From: an uncultured Flavobacteriaceae bacterium
Lineage (GTDB): Bacteria > Bacteroidota > Bacteroidia > Flavobacteriales > Flavobacteriaceae
Length of the DNA stretch: 39,327 bases
Assembly: GCA_947311635.1 (NCBI GenBank)
Contig: CAMZLD010000077.1
Coordinates: 1-39,327 of the forward strand
Reading direction: 5' to 3'
Positions within the stretch are counted from its first letter, which is position 1. The number at the start of each line of letters is the position of its first letter. Under the pieces are notes generated by a model. It ran no database searches and was not told the origin of the DNA. It saw nothing but the letters and a program-made list of their open reading frames with translations. The position numbers were made by a program, and so were the translations under genes. This document shows positions 26,004 to 37,095 of this stretch, piece by piece.

Positions 26004-29000
26004 TTATTCTAATGTAAACACATCCAGCTTTCCATCGTTATTGGTTACAATAATATGATGGTTTAAGATAAGCAAATCTTTAGCGTCTCCCGTTGTTTGA
26101 AAACCGGTTTTACTTGCATTTAATACAGAAAAATTTCCGTTAGTATAATCTAAAATGCTACCTATTGAGGCATCATAGCGCACGGTTTCGACTTCTGTAT
26201 TAAATAAGTTTCCTATGGTTATGATTTCTTGTTTCCCATTGTGATTGATGTCTTTAAAAGTAACAGCTGTAATTGGACTAAACTGTGCTTGATTTGGCAA
26301 GTTGGTCATTTTAAATGTACCATCTCCTATATTTTCTAAATACACACTATAAAGTGTGTTGGCTTTGTAATGCAAGGCATTTGCTAGTTTTTCATCTCCA
26401 AACATATCTTTTACAGTTGCGTTTGCAAAAAAGGTGTAGGTTGGAAATTTTTTCTGAATACTTGGCACTTGCTGTGATGAACATTCTCGCCCTCTAGAAG
26501 GCACTAACCTGCCTTTGTATTTGTTAGAAAGCACTATATCATATGTGCCATTATTATCAAAATCATCACAAAATATGTGAAATTCTTTTCCTTTTTCAGT
26601 ATTGAATTTGGTGTTTTTACCTAGGTTGCCTATTATAAAATCTTCATCACCATCATCATCAATATCATGTGCTGTAATACTAAACCAAATGCCAAGACTG
26701 TTTTGTAAACTTTTAATTGATGTTGAGGTGAATTGCCCGTCTGTATTTTTTAAAACGTGTATTTTTGACCACTCGCCAACAACCATTAAGTCTTTATCAC
26801 CATCATTGTCATAATCTGTAAACACAGCAGCTGTCACCATTCCTAAATTTTCTAAGCCCTTATTAGATTTTGTGAATTTTCCATTGTTGTTGATTAAAAA
26901 ATAGGAAGTTGGTGGGTATGGATATTTGTTTGGTATTAATCTTCCACCAATAAACAGATCCATATCACCATCATTGTCAATGTCGTTTGCAATTACTGTT
27001 TGTCCGCTTTGTACAATTTTTGGTAGAACATTCTGAGTTTTTGTAAAGTTTCCATGACCATCATTTTGATAGAGTCTGTCTTGAAACATATTAGAACCTA
27101 CTTTAAATTCACTTCCGCCACTTACCACATACAAATCTAAGTCGTTGTCATTATCATAGTCAAAAAACACAATGCCGAGGTCTTCATAAGCTTTATCTTT
27201 AGAAAAAGGATTTGTTTTTTGTTTAAAACCTCCATTTTTTTGTTGAATAAATAAGGTTCCAGATTGGTTAGCAGCTCCGCCTATAAAAAAGTCTTCCAAT
27301 CCGTCATTGTTTACATCAGCTTTTTCTATAAACGGACCATTATGAGATTGAGAATAGGGTAGCAATATTTGTTCTGTAAAATCATAAAAGGTATTTTCTT
27401 TGTGCTTGTATTTTAGGTCTAATTGATTTGTTGTAAGAAATGTTTTACTCTTTTTACTTCTGAATGTTTTGTTTTTAGCATTTTTATAATCTATAGTGAG
27501 AGTTTGGTTGGTAGATTGGTTTTTTAAAATAGCGGTTTTATTATCTGGCCAAACAACTTTAATAGAATCTATTAGTGTTTCATTTCCGAAGCCAAAATGA
27601 ATACTATTGGTTACAGATGATTGATATCCGCGACTTAAATAAAGTGTTTGTACTTGTTGTTTGTTTTTGCTGTATGCATATACTTTTGTGCCAATTGCTA
27701 AAACGTTTTTAGGAGTTCCTTTTAAATGAATCTTTAAGTAATTGTTTTTGCTGTTATTTTTAAAAATAAAAGCCTTATCATTCATGTTGTTTACAATCAA
27801 ATCTAAATCACCGTCATTGTCTAAGTCTGCATATGCAGCACCATTAGAATAAGAAGGTTTTCCATCTGTCCATTTTTTTGAAACATTTTTAAAAGTTAAA
27901 TCGCCATTATTTTTAAAAAAATAATTGGTAATTTTTTCTTCTGGTATCATATCTTCTAGTGCTTTTAAAGTAAGCGCTTCACCGCGTTTGTTTTTATTTT
28001 TTAGGGCAATTCTAAAGTCACGGTTGCCCATATCTTTTACAATGCCGTTTGTTATATATAAATCTTTTAAACCATCGTTGTCAAAATCAGCAAACAGTGG
28101 CGCCCAGCTCCAGTCGGTTTTTGATACACCTGCTAATTGGGCAATTTCACTAAAAGAGCCATTACCATTGTTTAGTTGTAGCATGTTTGCCATATATTGA
28201 TGGTGATAGCCTCTTTGTACCATTGCATTGAAATTTTTTGTACTCATAGAAGCCATGTTTTTTTTGCTTCTTATGTGATCTGCAGGTGTCATATCTAAAA
28301 CAGCTAAATCTGGTTTTAAATCATTGTTGAAATCTGCAAAATCAGAGCCCATACTACTAAATGAAATATGCTTGGTTTTGGTTAAAATTTCATCTGTAAA
28401 AGTCCCGTTTTTGTTATTGATATAAAGATTATCTGGCTCTAAGTAGTCATTGCAAACATATACATCTGGCCAACCGTCATTATTAAAGTCGCCAATAGCG
28501 GCGCTTAATCCCCATGATTTGTTTGTAATACCTGCTTTTTTACTAATGTCTGTAAAATAGGTGCCATCGTTTCTGTAAAGTTTGTCAGAAGTTTTAGGAC
28601 TTGTATTTTTTTGTATTTCTATACTTATTTTTGTGTTGTTTTTAAAATCATCACGGTGATTGACTAAATACATATCTAAATCACCATCTTTATCCATATC
28701 AAAAAAATAGGCTTGAATAGAAAAAGCGTTATCATCTAATTTCCATCTTTCAGCTTCTTCTTTAAAAGTTCCGTTTTTTTGATTAATGTAGAGTTTGTTT
28801 TTTCTAAGTGCATCATTTTTTAAAGAAGCAGATTTACAAACATAAATATCTAACCAACCATCATTATTGATGTCTACCATTGTTACGCCTGCGGTCCACC
28901 CTTTAGTATCTGTAATATTTGCTTTTTTTGTAATGTCTTCAAAAACAAAATTTCCTTTATTTAGATAAAGTTTGTTTTCGTGTTGGTTTGATGTAAAATA

Positions 29001-29255
29001 AATATCAATTAAGCCGTCATTATTAATATCACCAGTAGCAACCCCACCACCAATAAAAATATAAGCATAGTTTAAAAAATTGAAGGCTAAAGTTTCTTGA
29101 ATGCTGTTTTTAAAGTGTATGTTAGATGTTTTGGAATCAATTTGAGTGAATAAATGCTTTTCTGTATTTTGTGTTCTAGCAGTAATGCTTTCGTTATTTT
29201 CTTTTTTGCAAGAAAAAATAGCAATGAATCCCAAGACAATCAGTAGTTTTCGCAT
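26004..29255 (-). CDS. FG-GAP/VCBS repeat lipoprotein with ASPIC/UnbV domain (CRTAC1-like)
   Basis: The signal peptide ends in a lipobox (AIFSC, Cys16) followed by KKEN. I count fourteen FG-GAP/VCBS calcium-loop motifs of the form DxNxDGxxD: seven between residues about 75 and 490 (DINNDGLIDIYF to DLDNDGDLDLIV), and seven between about 645 and 1000 (DVNNDGLEDFFI to DINHNGKQEIIT). Between them, at about 515-590, lies an ASPIC/UnbV domain (SRGYQSS, FGFGNETLIDSIKVVWP). This implies two seven-bladed integrin-like propellers. Similar proteins in marine Bacteroidota often accompany SusCD pairs, but none is here. The gene is last in an operon with yebC and the zinc-ribbon gene (3-base gap). Function is probably surface binding; the ligand is unknown. 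Confidence 0.88.
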   Translation of the reverse strand: MRKLLIVLGFIAIFSCKKENNESITARTQNTEKHLFTQIDSKTSNIHFKNSIQETLAFNFLNYAYIFIGGGVATGDINNDGLIDIYFTSNQHENKLYLNKGNFVFEDITKKANITDTKGWTAGVTMVDINNDGWLDIYVCKSASLKNDALRKNKLYINQKNGTFKEEAERWKLDDNAFSIQAYFFDMDKDGDLDMYLVNHRDDFKNNTKISIEIQKNTSPKTSDKLYRNDGTYFTDISKKAGITNKSWGLSAAIGDFNNDGWPDVYVCNDYLEPDNLYINNKNGTFTDEILTKTKHISFSSMGSDFADFNNDLKPDLAVLDMTPADHIRSKKNMASMSTKNFNAMVQRGYHHQYMANMLQLNNGNGSFSEIAQLAGVSKTDWSWAPLFADFDNDGLKDLYITNGIVKDMGNRDFRIALKNKNKRGEALTLKALEDMIPEEKITNYFFKNNGDLTFKNVSKKWTDGKPSYSNGAAYADLDNDGDLDLIVNNMNDKAFIFKNNSKNNYLKIHLKGTPKNVLAIGTKVYAYSKNKQQVQTLYLSRGYQSSVTNSIHFGFGNETLIDSIKVVWPDNKTAILKNQSTNQTLTIDYKNAKNKTFRSKKSKTFLTTNQLDLKYKHKENTFYDFTEQILLPYSQSHNGPFIEKADVNNDGLEDFFIGGAANQSGTLFIQQKNGGFKQKTNPFSKDKAYEDLGIVFFDYDNDNDLDLYVVSGGSEFKVGSNMFQDRLYQNDGHGNFTKTQNVLPKIVQSGQTVIANDIDNDGDMDLFIGGRLIPNKYPYPPTSYFLINNNGKFTKSNKGLENLGMVTAAVFTDYDNDGDKDLMVVGEWSKIHVLKNTDGQFTSTSIKSLQNSLGIWFSITAHDIDDDGDEDFIIGNLGKNTKFNTEKGKEFHIFCDDFDNNGTYDIVLSNKYKGRLVPSRGRECSSQQVPSIQKKFPTYTFFANATVKDMFGDEKLANALHYKANTLYSVYLENIGDGTFKMTNLPNQAQFSPITAVTFKDINHNGKQEIITIGNLFNTEVETVRYDASIGSILDYTNGNFSVLNASKTGFQTTGDAKDLLILNHHIIVTNNDGKLDVFTLE

Positions 29256-29258
29256 GAT

Positions 29259-29861
29259 TTATTTTCTTTCAATATCTAGAAAAGTTTTATCGTCAAAATA
29301 ATTTTTATATTGTTTTAATGACAATGCAGATGGTGTGTCTGTATAGTTTTCTGGTTTGTCAATTTTATAAAGCTTTGTTTCTCTATTAATGGTATATTGA
29401 TTTGGAACTAGATAAACAGAGTCAGAAGAAACAGCAGTGACTTTAAAAGTACTGTATTCGCCATCAATTTTATAGTCCACAATATCTCCTTTTTTGGGAG
29501 TTTCAATAAAATGAACCATTTCTTTGTCATGATCTTTGCTTGCTTTTATTCCGAAGATAGCAAGACCAACAATAAGCGCAGTTCCACTCCAATACCATAA
29601 AGGAGATTTTGTACTCAATTTAACATTTTTATAAGCCATTTTAAGTGGCTCGTTCATTTCTTTTGGAGCAAGTGTGCGTTTGCAATGGTTGCATTCTGAA
29701 ACGCCTTTTTTAGAAAGAGGAAACAAAGGAATCCAATACAAATGTGCATATCTTCCAAAAATGCTAATGGTATGAGTACTTTGTTGTTTGCAATAATCGC
29801 AATGGATGCTATTTACATTTTCTGTTGCAATGTGTTTTCCTTTTGATCCGTAAAATATCAT
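29259..29861 (-). CDS. Membrane protein with N-terminal zinc ribbon
   Basis: The first 65 residues hold two CxxC pairs (Cys21/24 in HCDYCKQQ and Cys57/60 in ECNHCKRT), a zinc-ribbon arrangement, separated by an aromatic segment FGRYAHLYWIPLFPLSKKG. This is the pattern of the zinc-ribbon proteins whose middle reads as a short hydrophobic hairpin. One membrane segment follows (about 85-105, LWYWSGTALIVGLAIFGIKA), then a soluble tail of about 90 residues, predicted to be outside the membrane. It has no signal peptide, so the ribbon should be cytoplasmic. It is 200 residues long, lies between yebC (16-base gap) and the FG-GAP lipoprotein (3-base gap), and is probably co-transcribed with both. I do not know its function. 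Confidence 0.7.
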   Translation of the reverse strand: MIFYGSKGKHIATENVNSIHCDYCKQQSTHTISIFGRYAHLYWIPLFPLSKKGVSECNHCKRTLAPKEMNEPLKMAYKNVKLSTKSPLWYWSGTALIVGLAIFGIKASKDHDKEMVHFIETPKKGDIVDYKIDGEYSTFKVTAVSSDSVYLVPNQYTINRETKLYKIDKPENYTDTPSALSLKQYKNYFDDKTFLDIERK

Positions 29862-29877
29862 AGTTGGGTTTTAAAAA

Positions 29878-30594
29878 TTACATTTCCATAGAATGATATA
29901 CATGTTGTACATCATCATCTTCTTCTAGGCGTTCTAATAATTTTTCTACGTCTGCTTGTTGTTCTTCAGAAAGTTTGGTTGTAGTTGTTGGTATGCGTTC
30001 AAAGCCAGAGGATAGTATTTCGACTTTATTTTCTTCAAAAAAAGTTTGTAAGGCGCCAAATTGTTCAAACGGAGCGTAAATGATTACGCCTTCTTCATCA
30101 ATAAAAACTTCTTCTACATCAAAATCAATAAGCTCTAATTCTAGTTCTTCCATATCCATAGAAATATCGTCCTTTTTTAAGGTGAAGTTACAGGTATGAT
30201 CAAACATAAAAATAACTGATCCAGAAGTTCCGAAATTGCCATTACATTTATTAAAAGCAGCACGTACATTGGCTACAGTTCTATTGTTGTTGTCGGTTGC
30301 GGTTTCTACAACCAATGCAATGCCATGTTGTGCATAGCCTTCAAACAAGACTTCTTTGTAATTGGCAGTATCTTTGTCAGACGCTTTTTTAATGGCACGT
30401 TCTACATTATCTTTTGGCATGTTTGCTGCCTTTGCATTTTGTATGATGGCTCTTAAACGCGAGTTGGTATCTGGATTGGGTCCGCCTTCTTTTACGGCCA
30501 TTACAATGTCTTTTCCTATTCTTGTAAAGGTCTTTGCCATAGCAGACCAACGTTTCATTTTTCGTGCTTTACGAAACTCAAATGCTCTTCCCAT
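29878..30594 (-). CDS. YebC/PmpR family transcription/translation factor
   Basis: This is a cytoplasmic protein of 238 residues in the YebC/PmpR (TACO1) family. It is annotated as a DNA-binding regulator, while recent work on some members points to relief of ribosome stalling at proline-rich stretches. The N-terminus MGRAFEFRKARKMKRWSAMAKTFTRIG is of the version with a longer Arg/Lys-rich start, followed by PDTNSRLRAIIQNAKAANMPKDNVERAI and EGYAQHGIALVVE. The acidic C-terminus EDDDVQHVYHSME is also typical. The ATG at 30594 is preceded by a well-formed promoter. It heads an operon with the zinc-ribbon and FG-GAP genes. ruvC, a common yebC neighbour elsewhere, is not here. Confidence 0.93.
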   Translation of the reverse strand: MGRAFEFRKARKMKRWSAMAKTFTRIGKDIVMAVKEGGPNPDTNSRLRAIIQNAKAANMPKDNVERAIKKASDKDTANYKEVLFEGYAQHGIALVVETATDNNNRTVANVRAAFNKCNGNFGTSGSVIFMFDHTCNFTLKKDDISMDMEELELELIDFDVEEVFIDEEGVIIYAPFEQFGALQTFFEENKVEILSSGFERIPTTTTKLSEEQQADVEKLLERLEEDDDVQHVYHSMEM

Positions 30595-30618
30595 TTATAT
30601 TATTTATATGATTTTCAA

Positions 30619-30649
30619 CAAATGTAATTATTCCAAGCTATAATTACAA
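30619..30649 (-). promoter_or_regulatory. Promoter for the yebC operon
   Basis: On the minus strand TTG (30649-30647), 20 bases, then TACATTTG (30626-30619) matches the Bacteroidota promoter consensus exactly at the ideal spacing. Transcription should begin near 30613, leaving a leader of about 19 bases before the yebC ATG. Confidence 0.7.
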
Positions 30650-30674
30650 CGATTTTTGAATGCAAATTTAAGGT

Positions 30675-32675
30675 TTAGAGTCTTTTTTTTATGATGAGCT
30701 CGCCTTTTCTGTTGTAGGCTCTCCAAATTCCAGATTGTTTACCTTTTCTAAATTTACCAGAAATTTTAAGGACTCCGTTTGGATAATATTCTTTATAGCT
30801 TCCGTGTTTTAATCCATTTTTTAATTCAATAACACGATAGGTTTTTCCAGTATCAAATCTTGTTGTATAGCTTTTTGCATTTAAATCGGTAGGGTAGATT
30901 TCTTTTATATTAAAGACGGTTTTTTTATTTATTTCTGAAGGTGTATTGTTTTCAAACACTAATTTGTTTTCTATTAATTGTGCTTCAATCCCTGCTGTAC
31001 TTTCAAAAATTGTTTTGTTTTTTACAATTTTCGGGTCTTGATATTTAATAACAAAACTGCTTTTAAAGATGTTTTTTTCGGGTGTTAATTGAAATCCTAA
31101 TTGCGGAAAACAAATGATAAAGTCTTTGTTTTTATGCATACTCTTCTTTGTTGCTGTGTTGGCAAGAGCGTATGCACTTTTGTATAAAATAGGTGTATTG
31201 ATGTATGTAAATACACTTGATTGAGTTTCAAAATTTTTATTAAAATTTTGAAACTCAATATTATTTTTAAGGGTTTTGTGTTTTATTTTTTGATTGATAA
31301 TGTGTTTTAAAGTATTGGGGTGATTGCTAAACACAACAACATCATCAATGATTGTGTAATATGGTTTTTCGATGGCTTTAAATACATCACCAAGTATGAT
31401 TTTAAAAAAACTTTTTATTGATAAATAATTAATGTCAAATCCTTTATAGTTTATTTGTTTAAACTTTACTGGTGTTCTTTTTTTTATTTGTGTTAAAATA
31501 AAGTCTAATTCTTTTTTAGCGATTGATATATTTTTAGTTTTAATTACCAATGCAACATCATTTTTAGCATTCTTTATTGGCGAGGAAACATGAATCAAAG
31601 CAATTTCATTACCAATCCAGCTAATAAAGTTTTTTTTGATATTGATTTTTAGTACATTTTCAACTTTTTCTAATCCGTCTAAATAACTTTTAAACTGTGT
31701 GGTATTTTCTTTTAGAATGTCTTCAAAATTTTGATAAAAAGTTGTAAAATTCTGAAAACTAAAGCTTGTATAGATGGCTGTTTTTTCTGGAATAATTGCA
31801 GTGATAGTTCTTTTTCCAATGCCAGATTTATGAATGGCTTTTAAATAGGTAGAAGCTGTTTCGCTAACGTTTGTAAAGCCATTGGCAATTAATAAATTGT
31901 TCTCTAAATCAAAATTGAAACCAGAAAATAGTAAATTTTCATTTAAATTTTTAATGATGTAATGTGGCTTATCTGTAAAGGTTTTTACAAACGCATTTAA
32001 GTTTTTGTATTGAAAATACAATCTAAAAAGATTATTTTCATCTACTTTTTTTTGAATCTCTAAAAAATTGAGATCTCTGCCAATTTTAGGATCTAAATAT
32101 TCATCTATAGAAGCTTCAACTAGAGTATGTGTGTAAGAGGCAATGAGTTGGTTTTTAATAAAAGAAAGATAAAAAGTATCTCTTGTTTTTTTATCAAAGA
32201 TTTCAACAATTTCTTGGTTGTGATATTTTCTGCTGGTTACTTTAAAGTTATTGTTTACGAGTTTGTTGATATTGCTTTTTAAAAGGTTTAAACGTGCCAA
32301 TTTTTGCAAGTCTATAATATATAAAAAGCTATACGCTTTTGGTTTGTACATATGGGCAGAGATGAGGACTTCTCGGTTGCCAATGTAGTTTAATAGTCCT
32401 TTACGTTGTTTAAAAATAGTATCTAACTTTGTAATGCTTAAGGTGAGCTGTTTAAAGTATTCGTTGTTTTGAAGATGATTCCAAACCTCACTTTTACTAA
32501 TTGTTTCCCAGTTGTCTAGTGGCTTTTGCGTTTCAATAATATAAACGGCATCTTTTGGTACTAGGTAAATAGATTGTAAATTGTCTTTTTCTGCAACGTA
32601 AAACACATACAACTGCTGAAGAATAATTACTAAAACAAGCAACAAAAGACCTATAAATACCTTTTTTTTAGTCAT
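30675..32675 (-). CDS. Membrane-anchored DUF3352-like protein with C-terminal YwqK/MORN-like repeats
   Basis: One N-terminal membrane segment (about 7-27, VFIGLLLLVLVIILQQLYVFYV) anchors a large soluble region that is probably periplasmic. Residues about 35-560 resemble Bacteroidota proteins labelled DUF3352 (DAVYIIETQKPLDNWETI, GLLNYIGNREVLIS, SWIGNEIALIH), with no recognisable catalytic motif. The last 55 residues carry YwqK-type MORN-like repeats, LKNGLKHGSYKEYYPNGVLK and FRKGKQSGIWRAYNRKGE, a motif often annotated misleadingly as a toxin-antitoxin antitoxin. The ATG lies inside the end of the upstream lipoprotein gene (8-base ATGACTAA overlap), so translation is coupled. Function unknown. 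The DUF3352 label is from memory and needs a profile search. Confidence 0.6.
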   Translation of the reverse strand: MTKKKVFIGLLLLVLVIILQQLYVFYVAEKDNLQSIYLVPKDAVYIIETQKPLDNWETISKSEVWNHLQNNEYFKQLTLSITKLDTIFKQRKGLLNYIGNREVLISAHMYKPKAYSFLYIIDLQKLARLNLLKSNINKLVNNNFKVTSRKYHNQEIVEIFDKKTRDTFYLSFIKNQLIASYTHTLVEASIDEYLDPKIGRDLNFLEIQKKVDENNLFRLYFQYKNLNAFVKTFTDKPHYIIKNLNENLLFSGFNFDLENNLLIANGFTNVSETASTYLKAIHKSGIGKRTITAIIPEKTAIYTSFSFQNFTTFYQNFEDILKENTTQFKSYLDGLEKVENVLKINIKKNFISWIGNEIALIHVSSPIKNAKNDVALVIKTKNISIAKKELDFILTQIKKRTPVKFKQINYKGFDINYLSIKSFFKIILGDVFKAIEKPYYTIIDDVVVFSNHPNTLKHIINQKIKHKTLKNNIEFQNFNKNFETQSSVFTYINTPILYKSAYALANTATKKSMHKNKDFIICFPQLGFQLTPEKNIFKSSFVIKYQDPKIVKNKTIFESTAGIEAQLIENKLVFENNTPSEINKKTVFNIKEIYPTDLNAKSYTTRFDTGKTYRVIELKNGLKHGSYKEYYPNGVLKISGKFRKGKQSGIWRAYNRKGELIIKKRL

Positions 32676-33261
32676 TTAATTGTTTTTTTAAAGGGAGTCC
32701 TAAAAATTCATTTGTGTATTCTGGAGTAAACAGTAATTCCCATTTTCCGTCAGTAAACTGATAGACCATTTTTTTTCCTTTTAGCTGTTTCGTTACAGTA
32801 CTGTTATTAGTTTTGCTAAAAGTAGTTTTCAAAATAATAACAAGCGCCTTGTTGTAAGAAACATTAAAAATAGGTCTACTAATCGAACAATATTCATCTA
32901 AAAAATAATTGTTTTTAAGTATTATATTTTGGTCAATAATTTTTTTATCATTTATAATATCTGTAGTTATTTTAAATGTTTTAAAGAAGTTGATTTGTTT
33001 TTTTAAATGAAGAGTATCTTTTGTTTGTAAATTTTTTTTTAATTTTTTTATGAAAGCGTTACCGTAAAAAGATGGTTTTATTTTTTCACTTATAGATAGC
33101 GGTTTATTTAAACAATAATTTGAAGATAAAATATCTTCTTTGTTGTCATTGTACACTTGCAGTATTAAGTTTTTAATTTGATTTGAATCATTCGTCATTT
33201 TAATGCTTTTACAACTATAAAAGCTAGGCATAAAGAAAAGAAATACAATTAATGATTTCAT
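32668..33261 (-). CDS. Hypothetical lipoprotein
   Basis: The protein has 197 residues. The N-terminus MKSLIVFLFFMPSFYSCKS is a short hydrophobic signal followed by Cys17, a plausible but non-ideal lipobox. The remainder is Lys/Asn-rich with a mix of helices and strands and no motif I recognise. A central stretch (VSYNKALVIILKTTFSK, KMVYQFTDGKWELLFTPEYTN) looks like a small beta-rich fold. It starts two bases after the carboxylase stop and overlaps the next gene by eight bases, so it is the middle gene of a three-gene operon. The tight coupling to the following membrane protein suggests that those two work together in the envelope. Confidence 0.6.
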   Translation of the reverse strand: MKSLIVFLFFMPSFYSCKSIKMTNDSNQIKNLILQVYNDNKEDILSSNYCLNKPLSISEKIKPSFYGNAFIKKLKKNLQTKDTLHLKKQINFFKTFKITTDIINDKKIIDQNIILKNNYFLDEYCSISRPIFNVSYNKALVIILKTTFSKTNNSTVTKQLKGKKMVYQFTDGKWELLFTPEYTNEFLGLPLKKQLND

Positions 33262-33263
33262 GG

Positions 33264-34892
33264 CTAAACCTGTAATATACCTAAATTAAATTTCTTTTCA
33301 ATGGGTGCATGATTGGCGGCTTCTATGCCCATAGAAATCCACGTTCTGGTATCTAATGGATTAATAACACCATCTGTCCAGATACGAGATGCTGCAAAAT
33401 ATGGAGAAACTTGCTCATCATACCTAGATTTAATTTTATTAAAGAGCTCTTTTTCTTGCGCTTCGGTTATTTTTTCTCCTCGTTTTTTTAGCGAAGCGGT
33501 TTCAATTTGCAGCAGTACTTTTGCAGCAGAATTACCACTCATTACTGCTAGCTCTGCACTTGGCCACGCAACAATGAATCGCGGGTCATAAGCTTTGCCA
33601 CACATTGCATAATTTCCGGCACCGTAGGAGTTGCCAATAACAATCGTAAATTTAGGTACGACTGAATTACTAACTGCATTGACCATTTTTGCACCATCTT
33701 TGATGATGCCGCCATGTTCGCTTTTACTGCCAACCATAAAGCCTGTAACATCTTGTAAAAAAACCAATGGTATCTTTTTTTGATTACAATTGGCTATAAA
33801 ACGGGTGGCTTTGTCTGCACTGTCAGAATATATTACGCCGCCAAATTGCATTTCTTTTTTGGCGTTTTTTACTAATTTACGTTGGTTGGCAACAATACCA
33901 ACTGCCCAACCATCTATTCTAGCATAGGCGCAAATAATTGTTTTTCCGAAGTCTTTTTTATATTCTTCAAATTCAGATGCGTCTACCAGACGTTTTATGA
34001 TTTCTTTCATATCGTATTGATCAGCACGAGATTTTGGCAAAATTCCGAAGATATCTTCTTCATTATCTTTTGGCATTAAAGTTTTTATTCTGTTAAAACC
34101 AGCTTTTTCAAAAGCCCCAATTTTGTTTACCAACTTTTTAATTTTATCAAGCGCATCTTTATCATCTTTTGCTTTATAATCTGCTACACCAGAAATTTCA
34201 TTGTGTGTAGTTGCACCGCCTAAGGTTTCGTTGTCAATACTTTCACCGATAGCTGCTTTAACTAAATAACTTCCTGCTAAAAAAATACTAGCGGTTTTAT
34301 CAACCATAATAGCTTCATCACTCATAATTGGGAGGTAAGCACCACCAGCAACACAACTGCCCATAACAGCAGAAATTTGTGTAATACCCATACTGCTCAT
34401 AATGGCATTGTTTCTAAAAATACGTCCAAAGTGTTCTTTGTCAGGGAAAATTTGGTCCTGCATGGGTAAATATACGCCTGCAGAATCTACTAAATAAATG
34501 ATGGGTAATTTATTTTCCATTGCAATTTCTTGAGCACGTAAATTCTTTTTGCCAGTAATAGGAAACCAAGCACCCGCTTTAACAGTAGCATCATTGGCAA
34601 CAACAACACAAAGTTTTTTTGAAATGTAGCCTAACTTTACCACAACGCCACCAGAAGGGCATCCGCCGTGTTCTGCATACATTTTATCACCGGCAAAGGT
34701 GGCAATTTCGATACTTTTTGTTTTAGAATCAAGTAAATAATCAATACGCTCTCTTGCAGTCATTTTTCCTTTAGAATGTTGTTTTTCGATGCGTTTATCA
34801 CCACCGCCTTTATAAACTGCTTGCAGTCTTTTTTTTAAATCTGAAAGTAAAAGCTTATTGTGATCTTCGTTTTTGTTGAAGTTGATGTCCAT
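33264..34892 (-). CDS. Acyl-CoA carboxylase, carboxyltransferase (beta) subunit
   Basis: The carboxyltransferase moves CO2 from biotin to an acyl-CoA such as propionyl-, acetyl- or methylcrotonyl-CoA. The protein is 542 residues from the ATG at 34892 (MDINFNKNEDHNKLLL). The ORF-track start at 34928 would lie almost on top of the promoter and adds a non-conserved stretch. Family features are KMTARERIDYLLD, GGCPSGGVVV, AGVYLPMQDQIFPDKEHFGR, the oxyanion-hole region GSCVAGGAYLPIMSDE, and TGFMVGSKSEHGGIIKDGAKM in the C-terminal half. The biotin carboxylase/carrier subunit is not in the window. AGVYLP with DQIF resembles methylcrotonyl-CoA carboxylase beta subunits, so leucine degradation is possible; substrate not settled. 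Confidence 0.87.
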   Translation of the reverse strand: MDINFNKNEDHNKLLLSDLKKRLQAVYKGGGDKRIEKQHSKGKMTARERIDYLLDSKTKSIEIATFAGDKMYAEHGGCPSGGVVVKLGYISKKLCVVVANDATVKAGAWFPITGKKNLRAQEIAMENKLPIIYLVDSAGVYLPMQDQIFPDKEHFGRIFRNNAIMSSMGITQISAVMGSCVAGGAYLPIMSDEAIMVDKTASIFLAGSYLVKAAIGESIDNETLGGATTHNEISGVADYKAKDDKDALDKIKKLVNKIGAFEKAGFNRIKTLMPKDNEEDIFGILPKSRADQYDMKEIIKRLVDASEFEEYKKDFGKTIICAYARIDGWAVGIVANQRKLVKNAKKEMQFGGVIYSDSADKATRFIANCNQKKIPLVFLQDVTGFMVGSKSEHGGIIKDGAKMVNAVSNSVVPKFTIVIGNSYGAGNYAMCGKAYDPRFIVAWPSAELAVMSGNSAAKVLLQIETASLKKRGEKITEAQEKELFNKIKSRYDEQVSPYFAASRIWTDGVINPLDTRTWISMGIEAANHAPIEKKFNLGILQV

Positions 34893-34915
34893 GTGTATGT
34901 TTATAATCTTGAAAT

Positions 34916-34923
34916 CAAAAATA
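34916..34923 (-). promoter_or_regulatory. Candidate -7 box for the carboxylase operon
   Basis: On the minus strand this reads TATTTTTG, an exact TAnnTTTG match. Transcription would start about 18 bases before the ATG at 34892, which supports that start over the ORF-track start at 34928. I see no TTG at the usual upstream distance. Confidence 0.45.
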
Positions 34924-35014
34924 AGCAAAATAAATAGTTAAATGATAATCCTAAACTATTTTTAAAAAGATGAAAAAAAAAATTATCTTGCTAGTTCTTA
35001 TAAATACTTAATAA

Positions 35015-37051
<2,037 letters not shown>

Positions 37052-37095
37052 CCGTATTCATTTTATTTTCAAAAAATAAATGTCGATATTTGCCT

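Noticed and set aside
27925-28200. Plus-strand ORFs within the FG-GAP gene (also 26315-26497, 26602-26814)
   Set aside because: Low-complexity Ser/Phe-rich translations of the antisense of repeated DG-rich motifs; no independent coding evidence.
30675-30840. Toxin-antitoxin system from the YwqK-type tail
   Set aside because: YwqK/MORN-like repeats are often labelled antitoxin in databases, but no toxin partner is adjacent and the rest of the protein is a long membrane-anchored region.
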